Assembly (NCBI GenBank): GCA_902780135.1
Contig: CACZEK010000007.1
Coordinates: 1-64,000, forward strand
DNA from: an uncultured bacterium
Lineage (GTDB): Bacteria > Verrucomicrobiota > Lentisphaeria > Victivallales > UBA1829
Direction of reading: 5' to 3'
Length of the DNA: 64,000 nucleotides
Made by a program: the position numbers and the translations under genes. Shown one piece after another: positions 35,276 through 48,181 of the stretch. Each line of letters starts with the position of its first letter. The stretch's first letter is position 1. The notes beneath the pieces are model-generated. The model was given only the letters and a program-made list of their open reading frames with translations, was not told the origin of the DNA and searched no databases.

Positions 35276-36967
35276 ATGAAAACGGCACCGGAAACCACGA
35301 AAGACAACGGATCGCGGATCCGGCGGTGGGTGTCGTTCCACATGACGCGCCTGTTCGACCAGTGGTCGTTCAACGCGATCTGCTTCCTGATCTTCCTGAA
35401 GCTGCTCCAGCTGTGCAAACTGCTTGGCGCGAAGCCGAGGGAAAACGGCTGGCGGAAGGCAACCGGGATCTTCATGAAGGGCGACATCTCGAAATTCATG
35501 CTCGGCATCTTCCGCGTGACGCCGTTTCCGGCAGGCGCGCCGCCCCAAAACATGGCGGACGCGCGGGAACGGTTCCTGTCGCGGTTCGGCGAATTTCTCC
35601 GGGCGCACGGCGAGCTTCACTGGGCGATCATGCAGAAGACGTTCCGCCTGCACCGGAACCGCCTGACGGAAACCGACCTGCTGGAAGTGGAGTTCCGGCC
35701 GGACGGCACGCTGGAAAATGCGCGGATCGTGCTCGACCCGCGGTATCCGCCGTCGGCGGCGCTGTCGGAAAAGGACATCGACACGATCCTTTCGCTTTTC
35801 GTGCGGACGCACAACCGCCTGAACGGCGGGACCGACCCGACGCGCGCCCGGAAACTGTACCGGAAGGTCAAGCGGCGCGTGCTGTACCTGAACGCCGCCA
35901 ACCTCGGCAAGCGCATGGAGGCAGTCCGCCTGCTCCGCCGCATGATGAACGCCTCCTGCGTGACGTTCCTGCCGCTGCCGGACGGCGGGACCGAGGAGGA
36001 GATCCGGGCGGAACGCCTGAAGACGCCGGACGTGACGGTGTACCGCCATCCGGGCTGGGGGCTGCTGAACGTATTCGTGCGCATCCATCCCGCGCTCGGC
36101 GAGGCGGACCTGTGGATCCAGTACCACCATGTCCCGGTGGACGGCATGGCGATGCAGGAGGTTTTGACCGAGCTGAAAACGGAATGGGGCGAGGCGGGAC
36201 GGATGACCTTTCCCGCGCCCGGCAGTCCTGCGGCCGGAGTCGAGATCCGGGAGACGCCGCACAAGGGGCTTTTCCGCGCGAGGGCGTTCTTCCGGTTCGA
36301 CGGCCTGCTGGAACTGAGGCGGCGGATCAACCTTGCCTATGCGGCGGAAATGCGCGGCCCCGCGACGATCGCCGGCATGATCCTCTGGGGGCTCGCCAAA
36401 TCCCCGCAGCTCCACGACGCGAAAATGCTTTTCCCGGTCGACGTGGAGCCGGGCCAGGCGGCGGAAGGAAAGCCGCCGCAGAGGTTCGAACGCGAGCTGA
36501 GCCTGGTGTTCATCCGTCCCTCCGACTACATGACGCACACCGAAAAGATGGGCGGGTTCGTGCTGTTCCAGCGGGAGTTCAACCGCAGGCTGAAGAAGAC
36601 GCGCTACCGCTGCAGCGAGGCATACGAGATGATCGAACTGCTGTCGATGATCCACCCGCTTTTCTACTACTACGCGAAATACCTCATGCCGAAGGAGTTC
36701 CACGACGTCGTCGGCACGTTCGGGCTCTCCGTGCTCCGCCACGCGGAAGTCTTCATCGCGCCCGTGACCGACCTGCAGATCCGCGGGTTCCTGGCGTTCG
36801 GGCGCATGGACATGCCGTGCGAAGGCGGCGGAACGGCGGGGTGCGTGAGCATCTGCGGCACGCGGGAACAGATCGAGGCGTATCTGACCGCTCTCGAGCG
36901 GATATCGGGCGATTACCAGAGCTTGCTGGGCAAGCAGAAACAAATAACGGAAGGTGAAAAACCATGA
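35276..36967 (+). CDS. Acyltransferase-like protein with HHxxxDG motif
   Basis: The 563-aa protein contains YHHVPVDGMAMQEVL (about residues 282-296), the HHxxxDG active-site pattern of the CoA-dependent acyltransferase / NRPS-condensation / wax-ester synthase superfamily. Two-domain length fits. There is no carrier or adenylation domain nearby, so an acyl-ester or surface-lipid acyltransferase is more likely than peptide synthesis. Its stop overlaps the ATG of the lipase gene (ATGA, 36964-36967). The precise family is not recognised. Confidence 0.72.
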   Translation: MKTAPETTKDNGSRIRRWVSFHMTRLFDQWSFNAICFLIFLKLLQLCKLLGAKPRENGWRKATGIFMKGDISKFMLGIFRVTPFPAGAPPQNMADARERFLSRFGEFLRAHGELHWAIMQKTFRLHRNRLTETDLLEVEFRPDGTLENARIVLDPRYPPSAALSEKDIDTILSLFVRTHNRLNGGTDPTRARKLYRKVKRRVLYLNAANLGKRMEAVRLLRRMMNASCVTFLPLPDGGTEEEIRAERLKTPDVTVYRHPGWGLLNVFVRIHPALGEADLWIQYHHVPVDGMAMQEVLTELKTEWGEAGRMTFPAPGSPAAGVEIRETPHKGLFRARAFFRFDGLLELRRRINLAYAAEMRGPATIAGMILWGLAKSPQLHDAKMLFPVDVEPGQAAEGKPPQRFERELSLVFIRPSDYMTHTEKMGGFVLFQREFNRRLKKTRYRCSEAYEMIELLSMIHPLFYYYAKYLMPKEFHDVVGTFGLSVLRHAEVFIAPVTDLQIRGFLAFGRMDMPCEGGGTAGCVSICGTREQIEAYLTALERISGDYQSLLGKQKQITEGEKP

Positions 36968-38466
36968 AACGGACACGTTTTTTCGGATCGGTCCTGACCG
37001 TCGCGGCGGGTCTGCTGGCGGCCTTTGTCCTGGGGGCATGCCAGCCGGACGCGGTCGGTTCGTACCAGTCGGCGCTGACGCCCACGGAAACGATCTTCAG
37101 CCAGGCGACGAAACGCTCCCTGGCGTACGAGGGCGTCCGCCGGAATCCCGTGATCCTGATCCACGGACTGCTCGGCGCCCGCCTGGAAGACCCGGCGACC
37201 GGAAAGGAGTTCTGGGGGACGTTTTCGCCGGCGCTGCCGGGTCGCGACAGCCTGAAGCTGCTGTCCGTGCCGATGAGCTGGGGCAAGCCTCTGCGCGAGC
37301 TTTCCAACAATACGCGGGCGTCGTTCCTGCTGGACTCCGTGTCCGTCAGCCTGATCGGGCTGGAGTTCTCCATGTCCGCCTACGGGCCGCTGGTCGACAC
37401 GATCAAAAACGCGGGCTACGTGCAGGAAGGCTCGAAGGAACACCTGGAGGACGGCCGCTGCCCGACGTTCTTCGTGTTTTACTACGACTGGCGGCGGAGC
37501 ATCGCGGAGAATGCCGTCGAACTCGGGAAGTTCATCCGCGCCAAACAGGCCCTGCTCCGTTCGGAATACCGGGTCCGCTACGGCGCTTCGCCGGAGACCG
37601 TCAAATTCGACCTCATGGGGCACAGCATGGGCGGACTGATCGCGCGGTATTACATGCGGTACGGGGAGACGCCGCTGCCGGAGGAGAACGCCCCGGATCC
37701 GGCGATCACCTGGGCGGGCGCGAAAAATGTCGGCAAGCTCATCCAGATCGGCACGCCGAACAGCGGATATCTGGACACCGTGGTCGAGCTGGTGAACGGC
37801 CTGCGGCTTCAGCCGGGCGCGCCGCTCTATCCGGCCGCCGTGATCGGGACTTTCCCGTCCTACTACGAGATGATGCCGTTCCCGCAGTTCGCCGCAGTGC
37901 GGAAAGCCATCCCCGGCAAAACGGACGCGGAATCCATCGCCCGCGGCGAGGCGGTCGACCTGTACGACCTGAACACGTGGATCAAATACAAATGGGGGCT
38001 CGCGAATCCGGACCTCGACGCCGACCTGAAATGGCTGCTGCCGGACGTGAAGACGGCAGTGGAACGGCGCCACGTCGCGCTGGAGCACCTTCAGAAATGC
38101 CTGAATTCGGCGAAGCGCATCGCGTCCATGCTGTCGACGCCCGACCCGAAGGATCCCGGCGTCTTCCAGATGATCTTCATCGGCGACTCCGTGCCGACGT
38201 CCTCGCTCGCGCTGGTCGACGAATCCGGCAGCCTGCGCGTGGTGCGGTACGATTCCGGCGACGGCAAAGTGTCGGCAGTGAGCGCGCGGGCGGACCTGCG
38301 GAACCCGGACCGGCAGGAAGCCTGGGGGCCGAGGATGGAGTCGCCGGTGCGCTGGAACGGCGTCATTCACGTGAGCGGCGCGCACATGGGCATCACGATG
38401 GCGCCGGACTTCCTGCACAACATGCGGTTCTATCTGGTGCAGTTCCCGAACGCCGACGAGGAATAA
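36964..38466 (+). CDS. LCAT/lipase-like alpha/beta-hydrolase lipoprotein
   Basis: The 500-aa protein starts with a lipoprotein signal peptide (LTVAAGLLAAFVLGAC, lipobox LGAC, Cys 26). The mature part has an oxyanion segment VILIHGLLGARLED (about 62-75), the nucleophile elbow MGHSMGGLIARYYMRY and GTPNSGYLDTV, as in lecithin:cholesterol acyltransferase-like lipases; a late His in VSGAHMGITM may complete the triad. It should act on acyl esters in the periplasm or outer membrane. It is coupled to the acyltransferase gene upstream. Confidence 0.88.
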   Translation: MKRTRFFGSVLTVAAGLLAAFVLGACQPDAVGSYQSALTPTETIFSQATKRSLAYEGVRRNPVILIHGLLGARLEDPATGKEFWGTFSPALPGRDSLKLLSVPMSWGKPLRELSNNTRASFLLDSVSVSLIGLEFSMSAYGPLVDTIKNAGYVQEGSKEHLEDGRCPTFFVFYYDWRRSIAENAVELGKFIRAKQALLRSEYRVRYGASPETVKFDLMGHSMGGLIARYYMRYGETPLPEENAPDPAITWAGAKNVGKLIQIGTPNSGYLDTVVELVNGLRLQPGAPLYPAAVIGTFPSYYEMMPFPQFAAVRKAIPGKTDAESIARGEAVDLYDLNTWIKYKWGLANPDLDADLKWLLPDVKTAVERRHVALEHLQKCLNSAKRIASMLSTPDPKDPGVFQMIFIGDSVPTSSLALVDESGSLRVVRYDSGDGKVSAVSARADLRNPDRQEAWGPRMESPVRWNGVIHVSGAHMGITMAPDFLHNMRFYLVQFPNADEE

Positions 38467-38552
38467 ACCGGGCAGGTCCGCCGGCGTTTTTCGCTCCGCT
38501 CCGAGTGAGCACGGGCGCGTCCGGGCGCTGCCGCAGCGGAGAGCCTCCCCCC

Positions 38553-38801
38553 TCAGAAACGTTTGCTCTGGCGGAAGAAGCACATCTCGTGGCAGCGCGG
38601 ACAGCGGACGAAGTGTTCGCGGTCGTCCCGCGCCAGGAACGTGAGGTGGCATTTCCCGCAGAGGTAAAGGCGGTCCTTCACGACCGAGTCGCCCGAATTC
38701 TTGCGCTTGCGGAGCTCGTCGCAGATCCACAGCAGGGCGATCACGAAAAACCACGTGGCGAAATACCACACGAAAATGCGGTCCAGCGGGATCGGGATCA
38801 T
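38553..38801 (-). CDS. Small membrane protein with C-terminal zinc ribbon
   Basis: The 82-aa protein has one N-terminal helix (IFVWYFATWFFVIALLWIC, residues 9-27) and a CxxC...CxxC ribbon (CGKC, CPRCHEMC). Its ATG overlaps the stop of the preceding gene, so it is the last gene of the gyrB-recA-TPR-ExbBD run. No function is known. Confidence 0.8.
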   Translation of the reverse strand: MIPIPLDRIFVWYFATWFFVIALLWICDELRKRKNSGDSVVKDRLYLCGKCHLTFLARDDREHFVRCPRCHEMCFFRQSKRF

Positions 38802-39592
38802 CGCACGGCCCCCTTCCGCAGCGCGTCCGCGGACCAGACGACCCGGCAGAAACCGCCGTCTTTCAGTCCCGCGGGACAGTCGGCCGAGTTCAGAAGCGTG
38901 TCAAGCCAGGCGCGCGCCGCCAGATCGAGGTCGACGACGCCGCAGGACTCCTCCAGCAGCGCTTCGCAGGGCAGATCGGACAGGACGGGCGCCTTGACCC
39001 GGAAAACCGACGGCTTCGACGGCGTCTGCCGCCGGAAAATGCGTTCGGACGCGGAATTGAGCCGGAACGCCGGAAAAACGACGCCGGACACGGAATCCGC
39101 CGCCCAGTACGGATACGCGGGCGCGGCAGCCGGAGCCGCTTCGGGATCGTAATCCGGGACATCGGGAAGGAGCGGGCGGTTCACCGTCCCCAAAACGGCA
39201 CGGGGCGTCCGCGGCACGTCGGAGAAACCTGCCGGAAGCGGCGGATCGAACGGCGCATCCGGCCCGGTTTCCGCCTGCACCGAACGGAAAAAGGAGAAGC
39301 CGACGGCCTCCGGCGGATGCAGGAACGCGATCGGATCGTACGTGTCGACCATCTTCAGGAAAAGCGGATCGGCGGCGATTGCGCGGGAAGACAGGAACGC
39401 CGTGGCATGGTCGGCGCGGGAAGCCGCGTCTCCGACCGGCTCCGGCGCAAGGGGCGTGAAGACCGTGACAAGAGCCAGGTGGATCAGCACGACCGCCGCC
39501 CCCGCGGCCAGCAGCATGGGCCAGCGGAGGCGTTCCGGCGCCGGAGACTCGTCGACGGGAAGCATGAACTGTTGTGCGGGCGCGTCCGTCAT
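38798..39592 (-). CDS. Single-span protein in the TonB position of an ExbB/ExbD operon
   Basis: The 264-aa protein has a short cytoplasmic part, one helix (WPMLLAAGAAVVLIHLALVTVF, about 24-45) and a long Pro/Ala-rich periplasmic region (PDYDPEAAPAAAPAYPY), which is TonB/TolA-like in layout. I see no clear TonB C-terminal domain. It overlaps exbD by ATGA and the zinc-ribbon gene by ATGA. It probably couples ExbBD proton energy to an envelope process, which is inferred from position only. Confidence 0.7.
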   Translation of the reverse strand: MTDAPAQQFMLPVDESPAPERLRWPMLLAAGAAVVLIHLALVTVFTPLAPEPVGDAASRADHATAFLSSRAIAADPLFLKMVDTYDPIAFLHPPEAVGFSFFRSVQAETGPDAPFDPPLPAGFSDVPRTPRAVLGTVNRPLLPDVPDYDPEAAPAAAPAYPYWAADSVSGVVFPAFRLNSASERIFRRQTPSKPSVFRVKAPVLSDLPCEALLEESCGVVDLDLAARAWLDTLLNSADCPAGLKDGGFCRVVWSADALRKGAVR

Positions 39593-40059
39593 GACTCAGG
39601 CTCGGTGAAACTGGTCGTCCTGCCGCGCGGCGGCCCGGCGGACATGAAGAGGGCGTTGACGTTCAGCTCCTCCGTGACGGCGAGGACTTCGGCGACGGTG
39701 GTGAGCGGCGCGCGGACGTCGCAGCGGATGATGACGCGTTCCTTGTCCGGCTGGAATCCGCGTGCGTTGAGCGCCTCGGAAAGCTGGCGTTTGAGCTCGT
39801 CCGTGCCGGGGACGGCGGCGTCGTTGAAATAGATGCGGCTGTCCTTGTCGATGGTCACGACGTAGTTGCGGGAGGTGTAGATCAGGCGGCCGCCGGTCCT
39901 GGGGAGCTCGACCTCGATGCCGCGGAGCGGGACGAAGTTCGAGCTGAGCATGAAGAAGACCAGCAGGATGAAAAAGACGCAGAAATACAGGACCAGGCTC
40001 GGCAGGCCGCTGAATATCCGGAGCTTGGTCTTTACCTGAATCGGGGCTTCATTCGGCAT
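39589..40059 (-). CDS. ExbD/TolR-family biopolymer transport protein
   Basis: The 156-aa protein has a short cytoplasmic N-terminus, one helix (LVLYFCVFFILLVFFMLSSNFVP) and a periplasmic domain with IEVELPRTGG, VVTIDKDSRIYFNDAAV and the VIIRCDVRAPLTTVAEVL strand as in ExbD/TolR. The usual membrane Asp of ExbD is not obvious in the helix, which is odd for a proton channel stator and worth checking. It overlaps exbB by 11 bp. Confidence 0.9.
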   Translation of the reverse strand: MPNEAPIQVKTKLRIFSGLPSLVLYFCVFFILLVFFMLSSNFVPLRGIEVELPRTGGRLIYTSRNYVVTIDKDSRIYFNDAAVPGTDELKRQLSEALNARGFQPDKERVIIRCDVRAPLTTVAEVLAVTEELNVNALFMSAGPPRGRTTSFTEPES

Positions 40060-40693
40060 GGTCGTCGCCGCTCTCTTTTTTGTGGTGGCGGAAGAAATAC
40101 ATGATCTCGGCGGACGCCTTCTCCATGTCCGTGCAGAAATCCTGCACGCGGGAGACCAGGTAGTTGTAGGCGATGTGGCACGGGATGGCGACGGAGAGTC
40201 CGGCGGCCGTGCAGAGGAGCGCCTTGTAGACGCCCTTGGAGAGTTCGGGGAGGGTCGTCACGGCGGCGTCGGGATTGGCGGTGATGGTCTGGAAGGAATC
40301 CACGAGTCCGAGCACGGTGCCGAGGAGGCCGAGCAGAGGCGTCACATAGGCGAGCGTGGCGAGGATATTGAGGCGGGACTCCAGGCGCGGCACCTCGATC
40401 AGCGTCTGGGTGGCGAGGGAATCGCGGATGTCGTCGCCCTCCTTGTAGGCGCGGATGGCGCTGGAAAGGACGCGCGGGACCGGGCCGGGCGAGTTGTCGC
40501 ACAGCGTGATCGCCTCGATCATGCCCTCGCGCCGGAGCACGTTGATGAGGCCCGTGACGATCTCGTTGACGTTCACCTGGGCGCGGTAGAACTCGAACCA
40601 TTTCTGGATGAAGATGAACGCGGCGATCAGCGCGCAGATGGCGATCAGCGCGATCACCGGACCGCCCTGCTGAAGCATGGAAAAGTATTTCAT
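40049..40693 (-). CDS. ExbB/TolQ-family proton channel protein
   Basis: The 214-aa protein has three membrane helices in MotA/TolQ/ExbB arrangement: VIALIAICALIAAFIFIQKW, then a cytoplasmic loop with RLESRLNILATLAYVTPLLGLLGTVLGLVDSFQTI, and the third KGVYKALLCTAAGLSVAIPCHIAYNYL. It should form the proton channel with ExbD. The start overlaps the TPR gene stop by 4 bp (ATGA). Confidence 0.95.
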   Translation of the reverse strand: MKYFSMLQQGGPVIALIAICALIAAFIFIQKWFEFYRAQVNVNEIVTGLINVLRREGMIEAITLCDNSPGPVPRVLSSAIRAYKEGDDIRDSLATQTLIEVPRLESRLNILATLAYVTPLLGLLGTVLGLVDSFQTITANPDAAVTTLPELSKGVYKALLCTAAGLSVAIPCHIAYNYLVSRVQDFCTDMEKASAEIMYFFRHHKKESGDDHAE

Positions 40694-43524
40694 GATTTGG
40701 TTGACTCCGGACTGCTGGTGGTTGTATTGGATGACGCCGGGAGCGGCGGCTGATACTGTTTCTTGCGGAGGGCGCGGATCCGCTGGCGGACCGAAGCCTG
40801 GTCGGCCGTGCCGGTCTGGCCCAGCCAGACGAGCGCGGAAACGGCGGACTCCACGTTGGAGACGGTCGGGTCCTTGTGCGCGAGGGTCTCGAGGGCGTCG
40901 ACCGCGCGGAAGACCCAGAACGCCTCCACGGGCCTGGACGCGGCTTCCCTCGCGGGGATCAGGTAGATCATCTGGTCGAAGATGCCGAACGCGGCTTTTT
41001 CGTCGCCCGCCTTCCAGAGGGACTGGCCGGACTTGTAGATCGCCATGGCGCGGTATTCGGGACGCAGGCCGTCGAGTTTCAGGAGCGCCTGGTAGGCGTC
41101 GAACGCCAGACGGCACGCGTCGGCGGACGGGAAGACGACCGCGGGAGTCGCGGCGGGCTGCTGCGCGGCGGCGGAAGGCTTCGTCCCGGTCTGCGATGCG
41201 GGCGCGGGCTTTGCCGCCGTCTGAGAAGCCGCGGACGCCGTTTCCTTCGGTTTTGATTCGGCCGCCGATCCCGTCGCGAGCGCATAGATGCAGTCGGCGG
41301 CGGACCCGAGCGCGGCCTGTTCCAGCAGGGTGCCGGGGACGGCTTTCGCGGCGGCCTCGTATTCCGCCCGTGCCGCCGAAAAATCATGCGAGGCGCGGGC
41401 GATGTCGCCGCGGAGATAGCGGATGTCCCCGAGCAGGGCGGCGTCCGGGGAAAGCCCGTCCGCCGCGTCCAGGGCGGCAAGCGCGGACGCGAGATCGTCG
41501 CGCTGGTAGGCGATCAGGGCTTTCTCGTAGGAGGCGCGGGCGCGGATCTTCGGGTATTTTTCCTGGTTCAGGAGCTGGTCGACCGTGCTCTCGGCATGCT
41601 GCACCGACCCGGTGCCGCGGTAATGCTCCGCGAGGCGCAGCAGCGCCGCGCCGGCGTATTCGGAATCGGGGGCGTCCTCGATGAAACGCCAGGATTCGCG
41701 TTCGGCGCCGACGTCGTCGCCGGATGCGTACAGCGCATGGATCAGCCAGTAGCGGCCCGGTTCGGAAACCGGAAGCGCACTGTAGTCCTGGCGGAGCCTG
41801 CGAAGGCAGTCCAGCGCCTTGCCGGGTTCGCCGAGCCGGATCAGGAGGCGGCCGGCGGCGTAAAGCGCGGATCCGCGGCGTTCCAGCGTTTCGGGCGTCT
41901 TCGGCGCGATCCTCTCATAGTCCAGATAGCTCTGCGCCGCCGCGGCGGAATCGCCGGTCCTGTCCTGCGCGATGGCGGAGAGGTAGACCGCCTCCGGGTC
42001 GGGATGCTCCGGGTCCGCGTTGCGGAGCTGCGCGGCGGTGTCCAGCAGATCGGCGAAGAGGCCGGCCTCCAGCGAACAGCGCATGGCGTTCAGCAGCGCC
42101 TTCGAACGGAATTCCGGGGAGGCGCCGCCGACGGTGCGGTAGAGCTTCGCGGCTTCGGCGGGCTTGCCCTCCCGCCACGCGATCTCCGCCAGGTCCATGG
42201 TCCGGGCGGATTTCTTTTCGGGGACCGTGTCGAACGCCTCGACGAACTTGCGGGCTGACGCGAACGCCTTCTCCGCGATCATCATGTCGAGGACCTTGCG
42301 GTAGACGGACTCGCGTTCGGCGGCGGGCGCGGCGGAATCGGAAATGCAGGTGAGGCAGATGTCCAGCGCATCGTCCGGGCGGTCAGCCTGGAACAGGACG
42401 GACGCGATCTGGAGCTTGAAATCGGGGGAAAGCTGCGTGTCCTTGAAGAGCGACAGCATCCGCACGGCGAGATCGGCGGCGGTCTTCCGGTCGTCGAGAC
42501 GCCGGAACGCCCCGATCAGGCGCGTCATGGCGTCGAACGCGTCCTCCCGGACGGCGGCGAAGCTGTACGCCAGGCGGAACGCCTCGGCGGCGCGGACATA
42601 GTCTTCGCGTTTGGAGAATTCCTCGCCGATGCGGCATGCCGCCAGGAAGAAAAGATTGTCTTTGCGCGGGGCGGAGACGGACCGGACCGAGCCCCAGTCC
42701 TCCGCGATCGCCTCCGCGCCTTTCTCGGAAAGTTTCAGGTAGAACGACAGAAGCTTGAGCGCGTCGACGTCGCGCTTGTTGTCCGCCACGGGCAGGGAAT
42801 TCAGCACGCCGTAGGCGTCGGCGTACTTGCCGAGCGCAGCCAGCGACAGCGCCTGGCGTTCCGCCGCCCTGCGCCCGAACGACGTCTTGACGCCCGCGTT
42901 CGCGGCGATGTCGCCATAATGCTTCGCGGCGGCTTCGTGGTCGCCCTTCAGCTCGGCGACGAACGCCGCGCAGGAGAGCGCACGGTAGTATCCCGGATCG
43001 AGTTTTTCGAGCGCGGGAATAAGCTTTTTGAGCAGCTTGTCAGCGTCGTCGGCGCGGCGCTGGAGCAGGAAGATCTCCGCCTGCCAGAGGCTGACGGAAT
43101 TCGCGTTCAGCTGCGGAAACGCGGCGCGGTATTCGTCCAGAAGCTTCGTCGCGGGATCGGCGAGGTTCGCGAGGATCAGGGCGTCCAGCTCGCGGGCGTA
43201 CGCGTCCTTGCGCGCCTCCGCGTCGCCGTTCTGCTCCGCCTTCGCGCGGTACTGGCGGTAGAAACTCGCCGCCGCGCCGTATTCCGCATCGGCGCGCGCA
43301 CGGTCGCCGGACTCCAGGTCCGGGTACGAGGGCTTTTCCGGTTCCGCCGGAGTCGCGGCAGCCTCGGACGGAGCCGCATCCTGCGCGGAAACGTCCGCCA
43401 TGCCGGAAAACAGCAGGAACGGAGCGGCGGCCGCGCAGGCAAGAAGCATCCTCCCGGCACGGACGCCGGGATGGGTCTCCGCCGGATTCGAAGTCCGGCG
43501 GACGGATGGGAAACGGTTACGCAT
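40690..43524 (-). CDS. Large periplasmic TPR protein
   Basis: The 944-aa protein has a signal peptide ([23 protein letters not shown], cleavage likely after residue 47) and a chain of helical tetratricopeptide repeats through most of its length, with an Ala/Lys/Pro/Gln-rich linker (about residues 748-785) in the last part. TPR plus ExbB/ExbD plus a TonB-position protein looks like an envelope machine (compare YbgF with Tol-Pal). Its start overlaps the recA stop by 8 bp, an unusual neighbour for a DNA-repair gene. Confidence 0.88.
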   Translation of the reverse strand: MRNRFPSVRRTSNPAETHPGVRAGRMLLACAAAAPFLLFSGMADVSAQDAAPSEAAATPAEPEKPSYPDLESGDRARADAEYGAAASFYRQYRAKAEQNGDAEARKDAYARELDALILANLADPATKLLDEYRAAFPQLNANSVSLWQAEIFLLQRRADDADKLLKKLIPALEKLDPGYYRALSCAAFVAELKGDHEAAAKHYGDIAANAGVKTSFGRRAAERQALSLAALGKYADAYGVLNSLPVADNKRDVDALKLLSFYLKLSEKGAEAIAEDWGSVRSVSAPRKDNLFFLAACRIGEEFSKREDYVRAAEAFRLAYSFAAVREDAFDAMTRLIGAFRRLDDRKTAADLAVRMLSLFKDTQLSPDFKLQIASVLFQADRPDDALDICLTCISDSAAPAAERESVYRKVLDMMIAEKAFASARKFVEAFDTVPEKKSARTMDLAEIAWREGKPAEAAKLYRTVGGASPEFRSKALLNAMRCSLEAGLFADLLDTAAQLRNADPEHPDPEAVYLSAIAQDRTGDSAAAAQSYLDYERIAPKTPETLERRGSALYAAGRLLIRLGEPGKALDCLRRLRQDYSALPVSEPGRYWLIHALYASGDDVGAERESWRFIEDAPDSEYAGAALLRLAEHYRGTGSVQHAESTVDQLLNQEKYPKIRARASYEKALIAYQRDDLASALAALDAADGLSPDAALLGDIRYLRGDIARASHDFSAARAEYEAAAKAVPGTLLEQAALGSAADCIYALATGSAAESKPKETASAASQTAAKPAPASQTGTKPSAAAQQPAATPAVVFPSADACRLAFDAYQALLKLDGLRPEYRAMAIYKSGQSLWKAGDEKAAFGIFDQMIYLIPAREAASRPVEAFWVFRAVDALETLAHKDPTVSNVESAVSALVWLGQTGTADQASVRQRIRALRKKQYQPPLPASSNTTTSSPESTKS

Positions 43525-44623
43525 TGACCTGGTCCGCGGGGGCGGCGCCGTCGGCGGGAGCGGCGGCGTCTTCGGCCGCGACGCCCGCCTTCTGGGCTGC
43601 GAGGACTTCCTTGATCTTCTGGTATATCTTGTCGGCGAGCTCGGGCTTCTCGGTGAGGAGCGCCTTCACGGCGTCGCGTCCCTGGGCGAGCTGTTCGCTG
43701 CCGAAGGAGAACCAGGAGCCGCGCTTCTCGATGATGCCCATGTCGAGGGCGACGTCGATGATGGAGCCGATGCGGGAGATGCCTTCGTTCCAGTTGATGT
43801 CGAACTCGGCGACGCGGAACGGCGCGGCGAGCTTGTTCTTCACGACCTTGACCTTCGTGCGCGCGCCGACGGATTCGCCGTTGGCGTTCTTGATCGCCTG
43901 GATGCGGCGGATGTCGAGGCGGATGGAGCAGTAGAACTTCATGGCGTTGCCGCCGGTGGTCGTTTCCGGGTTGCCGAACATCACGCCGATCTTCTCGCGG
44001 ATCTGGTTGGTGAAGATGCAGCAGGTGCGGCTGCGGCTGATGGCGGGCGTGAGCTTGCGGAGCGCCTGGGACATCAGGCGCGCCTGGAGGCCCATGAAGG
44101 AGTCGCCGATGTTGCCTTCGAGTTCGCTCTTCGGCACGAGGGCGGCGACGGAGTCGATGACCAGCACGTCAACTGCGTTGCTGCGCACGAGCATCTCCGC
44201 GATGTTCAGCGCGTCTTCGCCGCAGTCCGGCTGCGAGATCAGCAGGTTGTCGATGTTCACGCCGATGCGCTTCGCGTAGGCGGGGTCGACGGCGTGCTCG
44301 GCGTCGATGAACGCCGCGGTGCCGCCCGCCTTCTGCGCGTTCGCGATCACGTGCATGCACAGCGTGGTCTTGCCGGAGGATTCGGGTCCGAAGATCTCGA
44401 TGATGCGGCCGCGCGGCAGGCCCATGATGCCGAGCGCGATGTCGAGCGAGAGCGCGCCGGTGCTGATGACGGGGACGTCGACCGTGTGGTTGTCGCCGAG
44501 GCGCATGATGGAGCCCTTGCCGAACTCCTTCTCGATCTGCGCGAGCGTCACGTTCAGGTTCTTGTCGCGGTCGGACGCGGCGGTCGCCGCCGCTGCGGCT
44601 TTCTTGGATTCTTTTTCCGCCAT
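43517..44623 (-). CDS. recA: Recombinase A
   Basis: RecA drives strand exchange and SOS induction. The 368-aa protein has Walker [11 protein letters not shown], the [17 protein letters not shown]alker B region, L1 and L2 loops with [19 protein letters not shown] and an Ala/Pro-rich acidic C-tail ([17 protein letters not shown]). It lies 30 bp downstream of gyrB and no promoter or SOS box is obvious in that gap, so it is likely co-transcribed with gyrB. Confidence 0.98.
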   Translation of the reverse strand: MAEKESKKAAAAATAASDRDKNLNVTLAQIEKEFGKGSIMRLGDNHTVDVPVISTGALSLDIALGIMGLPRGRIIEIFGPESSGKTTLCMHVIANAQKAGGTAAFIDAEHAVDPAYAKRIGVNIDNLLISQPDCGEDALNIAEMLVRSNAVDVLVIDSVAALVPKSELEGNIGDSFMGLQARLMSQALRKLTPAISRSRTCCIFTNQIREKIGVMFGNPETTTGGNAMKFYCSIRLDIRRIQAIKNANGESVGARTKVKVVKNKLAAPFRVAEFDINWNEGISRIGSIIDVALDMGIIEKRGSWFSFGSEQLAQGRDAVKALLTEKPELADKIYQKIKEVLAAQKAGVAAEDAAAPADGAAPADQVNA

Positions 44624-44653
44624 GGCTGGTGGATTCCTTTCGGTGTAAAAGTG

Positions 44654-47509
<2,856 letters not shown>

Positions 47510-47537
47510 TCAAACGGGGAGACGAAACCAAAAAAGC

Positions 47538-47645
47538 GGTTGGCAGGGTGCGGTTGGCAGGGTGCGGTTGGCAGGGTGCGGTTGGGCAATTGGCAGGGTG
47601 CGGTTGGGCAATTGGCAGGGTGCGGTTGGGCGGTTGGCAGGGTGC
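47538..47645. repeat. Minisatellite before palindrome copy 4 (locus C)
   Basis: Three exact 14-bp units GGTTGGCAGGGTGC (47538-47579) followed by three 22-bp units of form GGTTGGGCAATTGGCAGGGTGC (47580-47645; third differs by AA to GG). Strongly asymmetric: G/T on one strand. Confidence 0.95.
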
Positions 47646-47671
47646 AAATCCGTGTCTCCCACGCATACGCG

Positions 47672-47711
47672 CAAGTTTCAGTTAAAACAAGTTCCTTTTA
47701 ACTGAAACTTG
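47672..47711 (+). repeat. 40-bp palindrome, copy 4 (locus C)
   Basis: Arms CAAGTTTCAGTTAAAA / TTTTAACTGAAACTTG, loop CAAGTTCC, tag CGCATACGCG on the left. All 16 pairs perfect. Confidence 0.95.
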
Positions 47712-47961
47712 AGGAAAGGCTGACTGTTCTTTCAAGACTGGTGACAGTTGTTCGCATCCTCTCCACAGGTATTCGAATGTTTGACCGCGTCTTTCAGGAA
47801 AGGCGGACCGTTCTTTCGAGACTGGGGACAGTTGTTCACATCCTCTCCACGGTTATTCGAATGTTTGACCGGGCTTTCAGGAAAGGCTGACTGTTTTTTT
47901 GAGACTGGTGACAGTTGTTCGCATCCTCTCCACGGTTATTCGAATGTTTGACCGGTCTTCC
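47712..47961. repeat. Tandem repeats of locus C
   Basis: Three copies of an 83-84-bp unit starting AGGAAAGGC (47712, 47796, 47879) and ending ATGTTTGACCG plus TCTTTC, with a few substitutions each. They fill the space between palindrome copies 4 and 5. The rest of 47327-48181 has the gyrB promoter, the minisatellite and about 130 bp of AT-rich sequence before hipT, with no gene. Confidence 0.9.
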
Positions 47962-48013
47962 AGGGGACAGAGGCGTAACGGATGAACCGAAATAGCGTTC
48001 CCGCGCATACGCA

Positions 48014-48053
48014 CAAGTTTCAGTTAAAACAAATTCCTTTTAACTGAAACTTG
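48014..48053 (+). repeat. 40-bp palindrome, copy 5 (locus C)
   Basis: Arms CAAGTTTCAGTTAAAA / TTTTAACTGAAACTTG, loop CAAATTCC (one change from CAAGTTCC), tag CGCATACGCA on the left. It lies 128 bp beyond the hipT 3' end. Confidence 0.95.
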
Positions 48054-48181
48054 AAGAGGTATTCCTGAATTAGATGATACACATCGAAAAAACAGTCTCC
48101 CAAAAAAGCATTAAGACTCGCCCAAACCAGAAAAAAGCCTTTGGCAGAAAAACAAATCACAATATTCTTGAATTATCTCTT

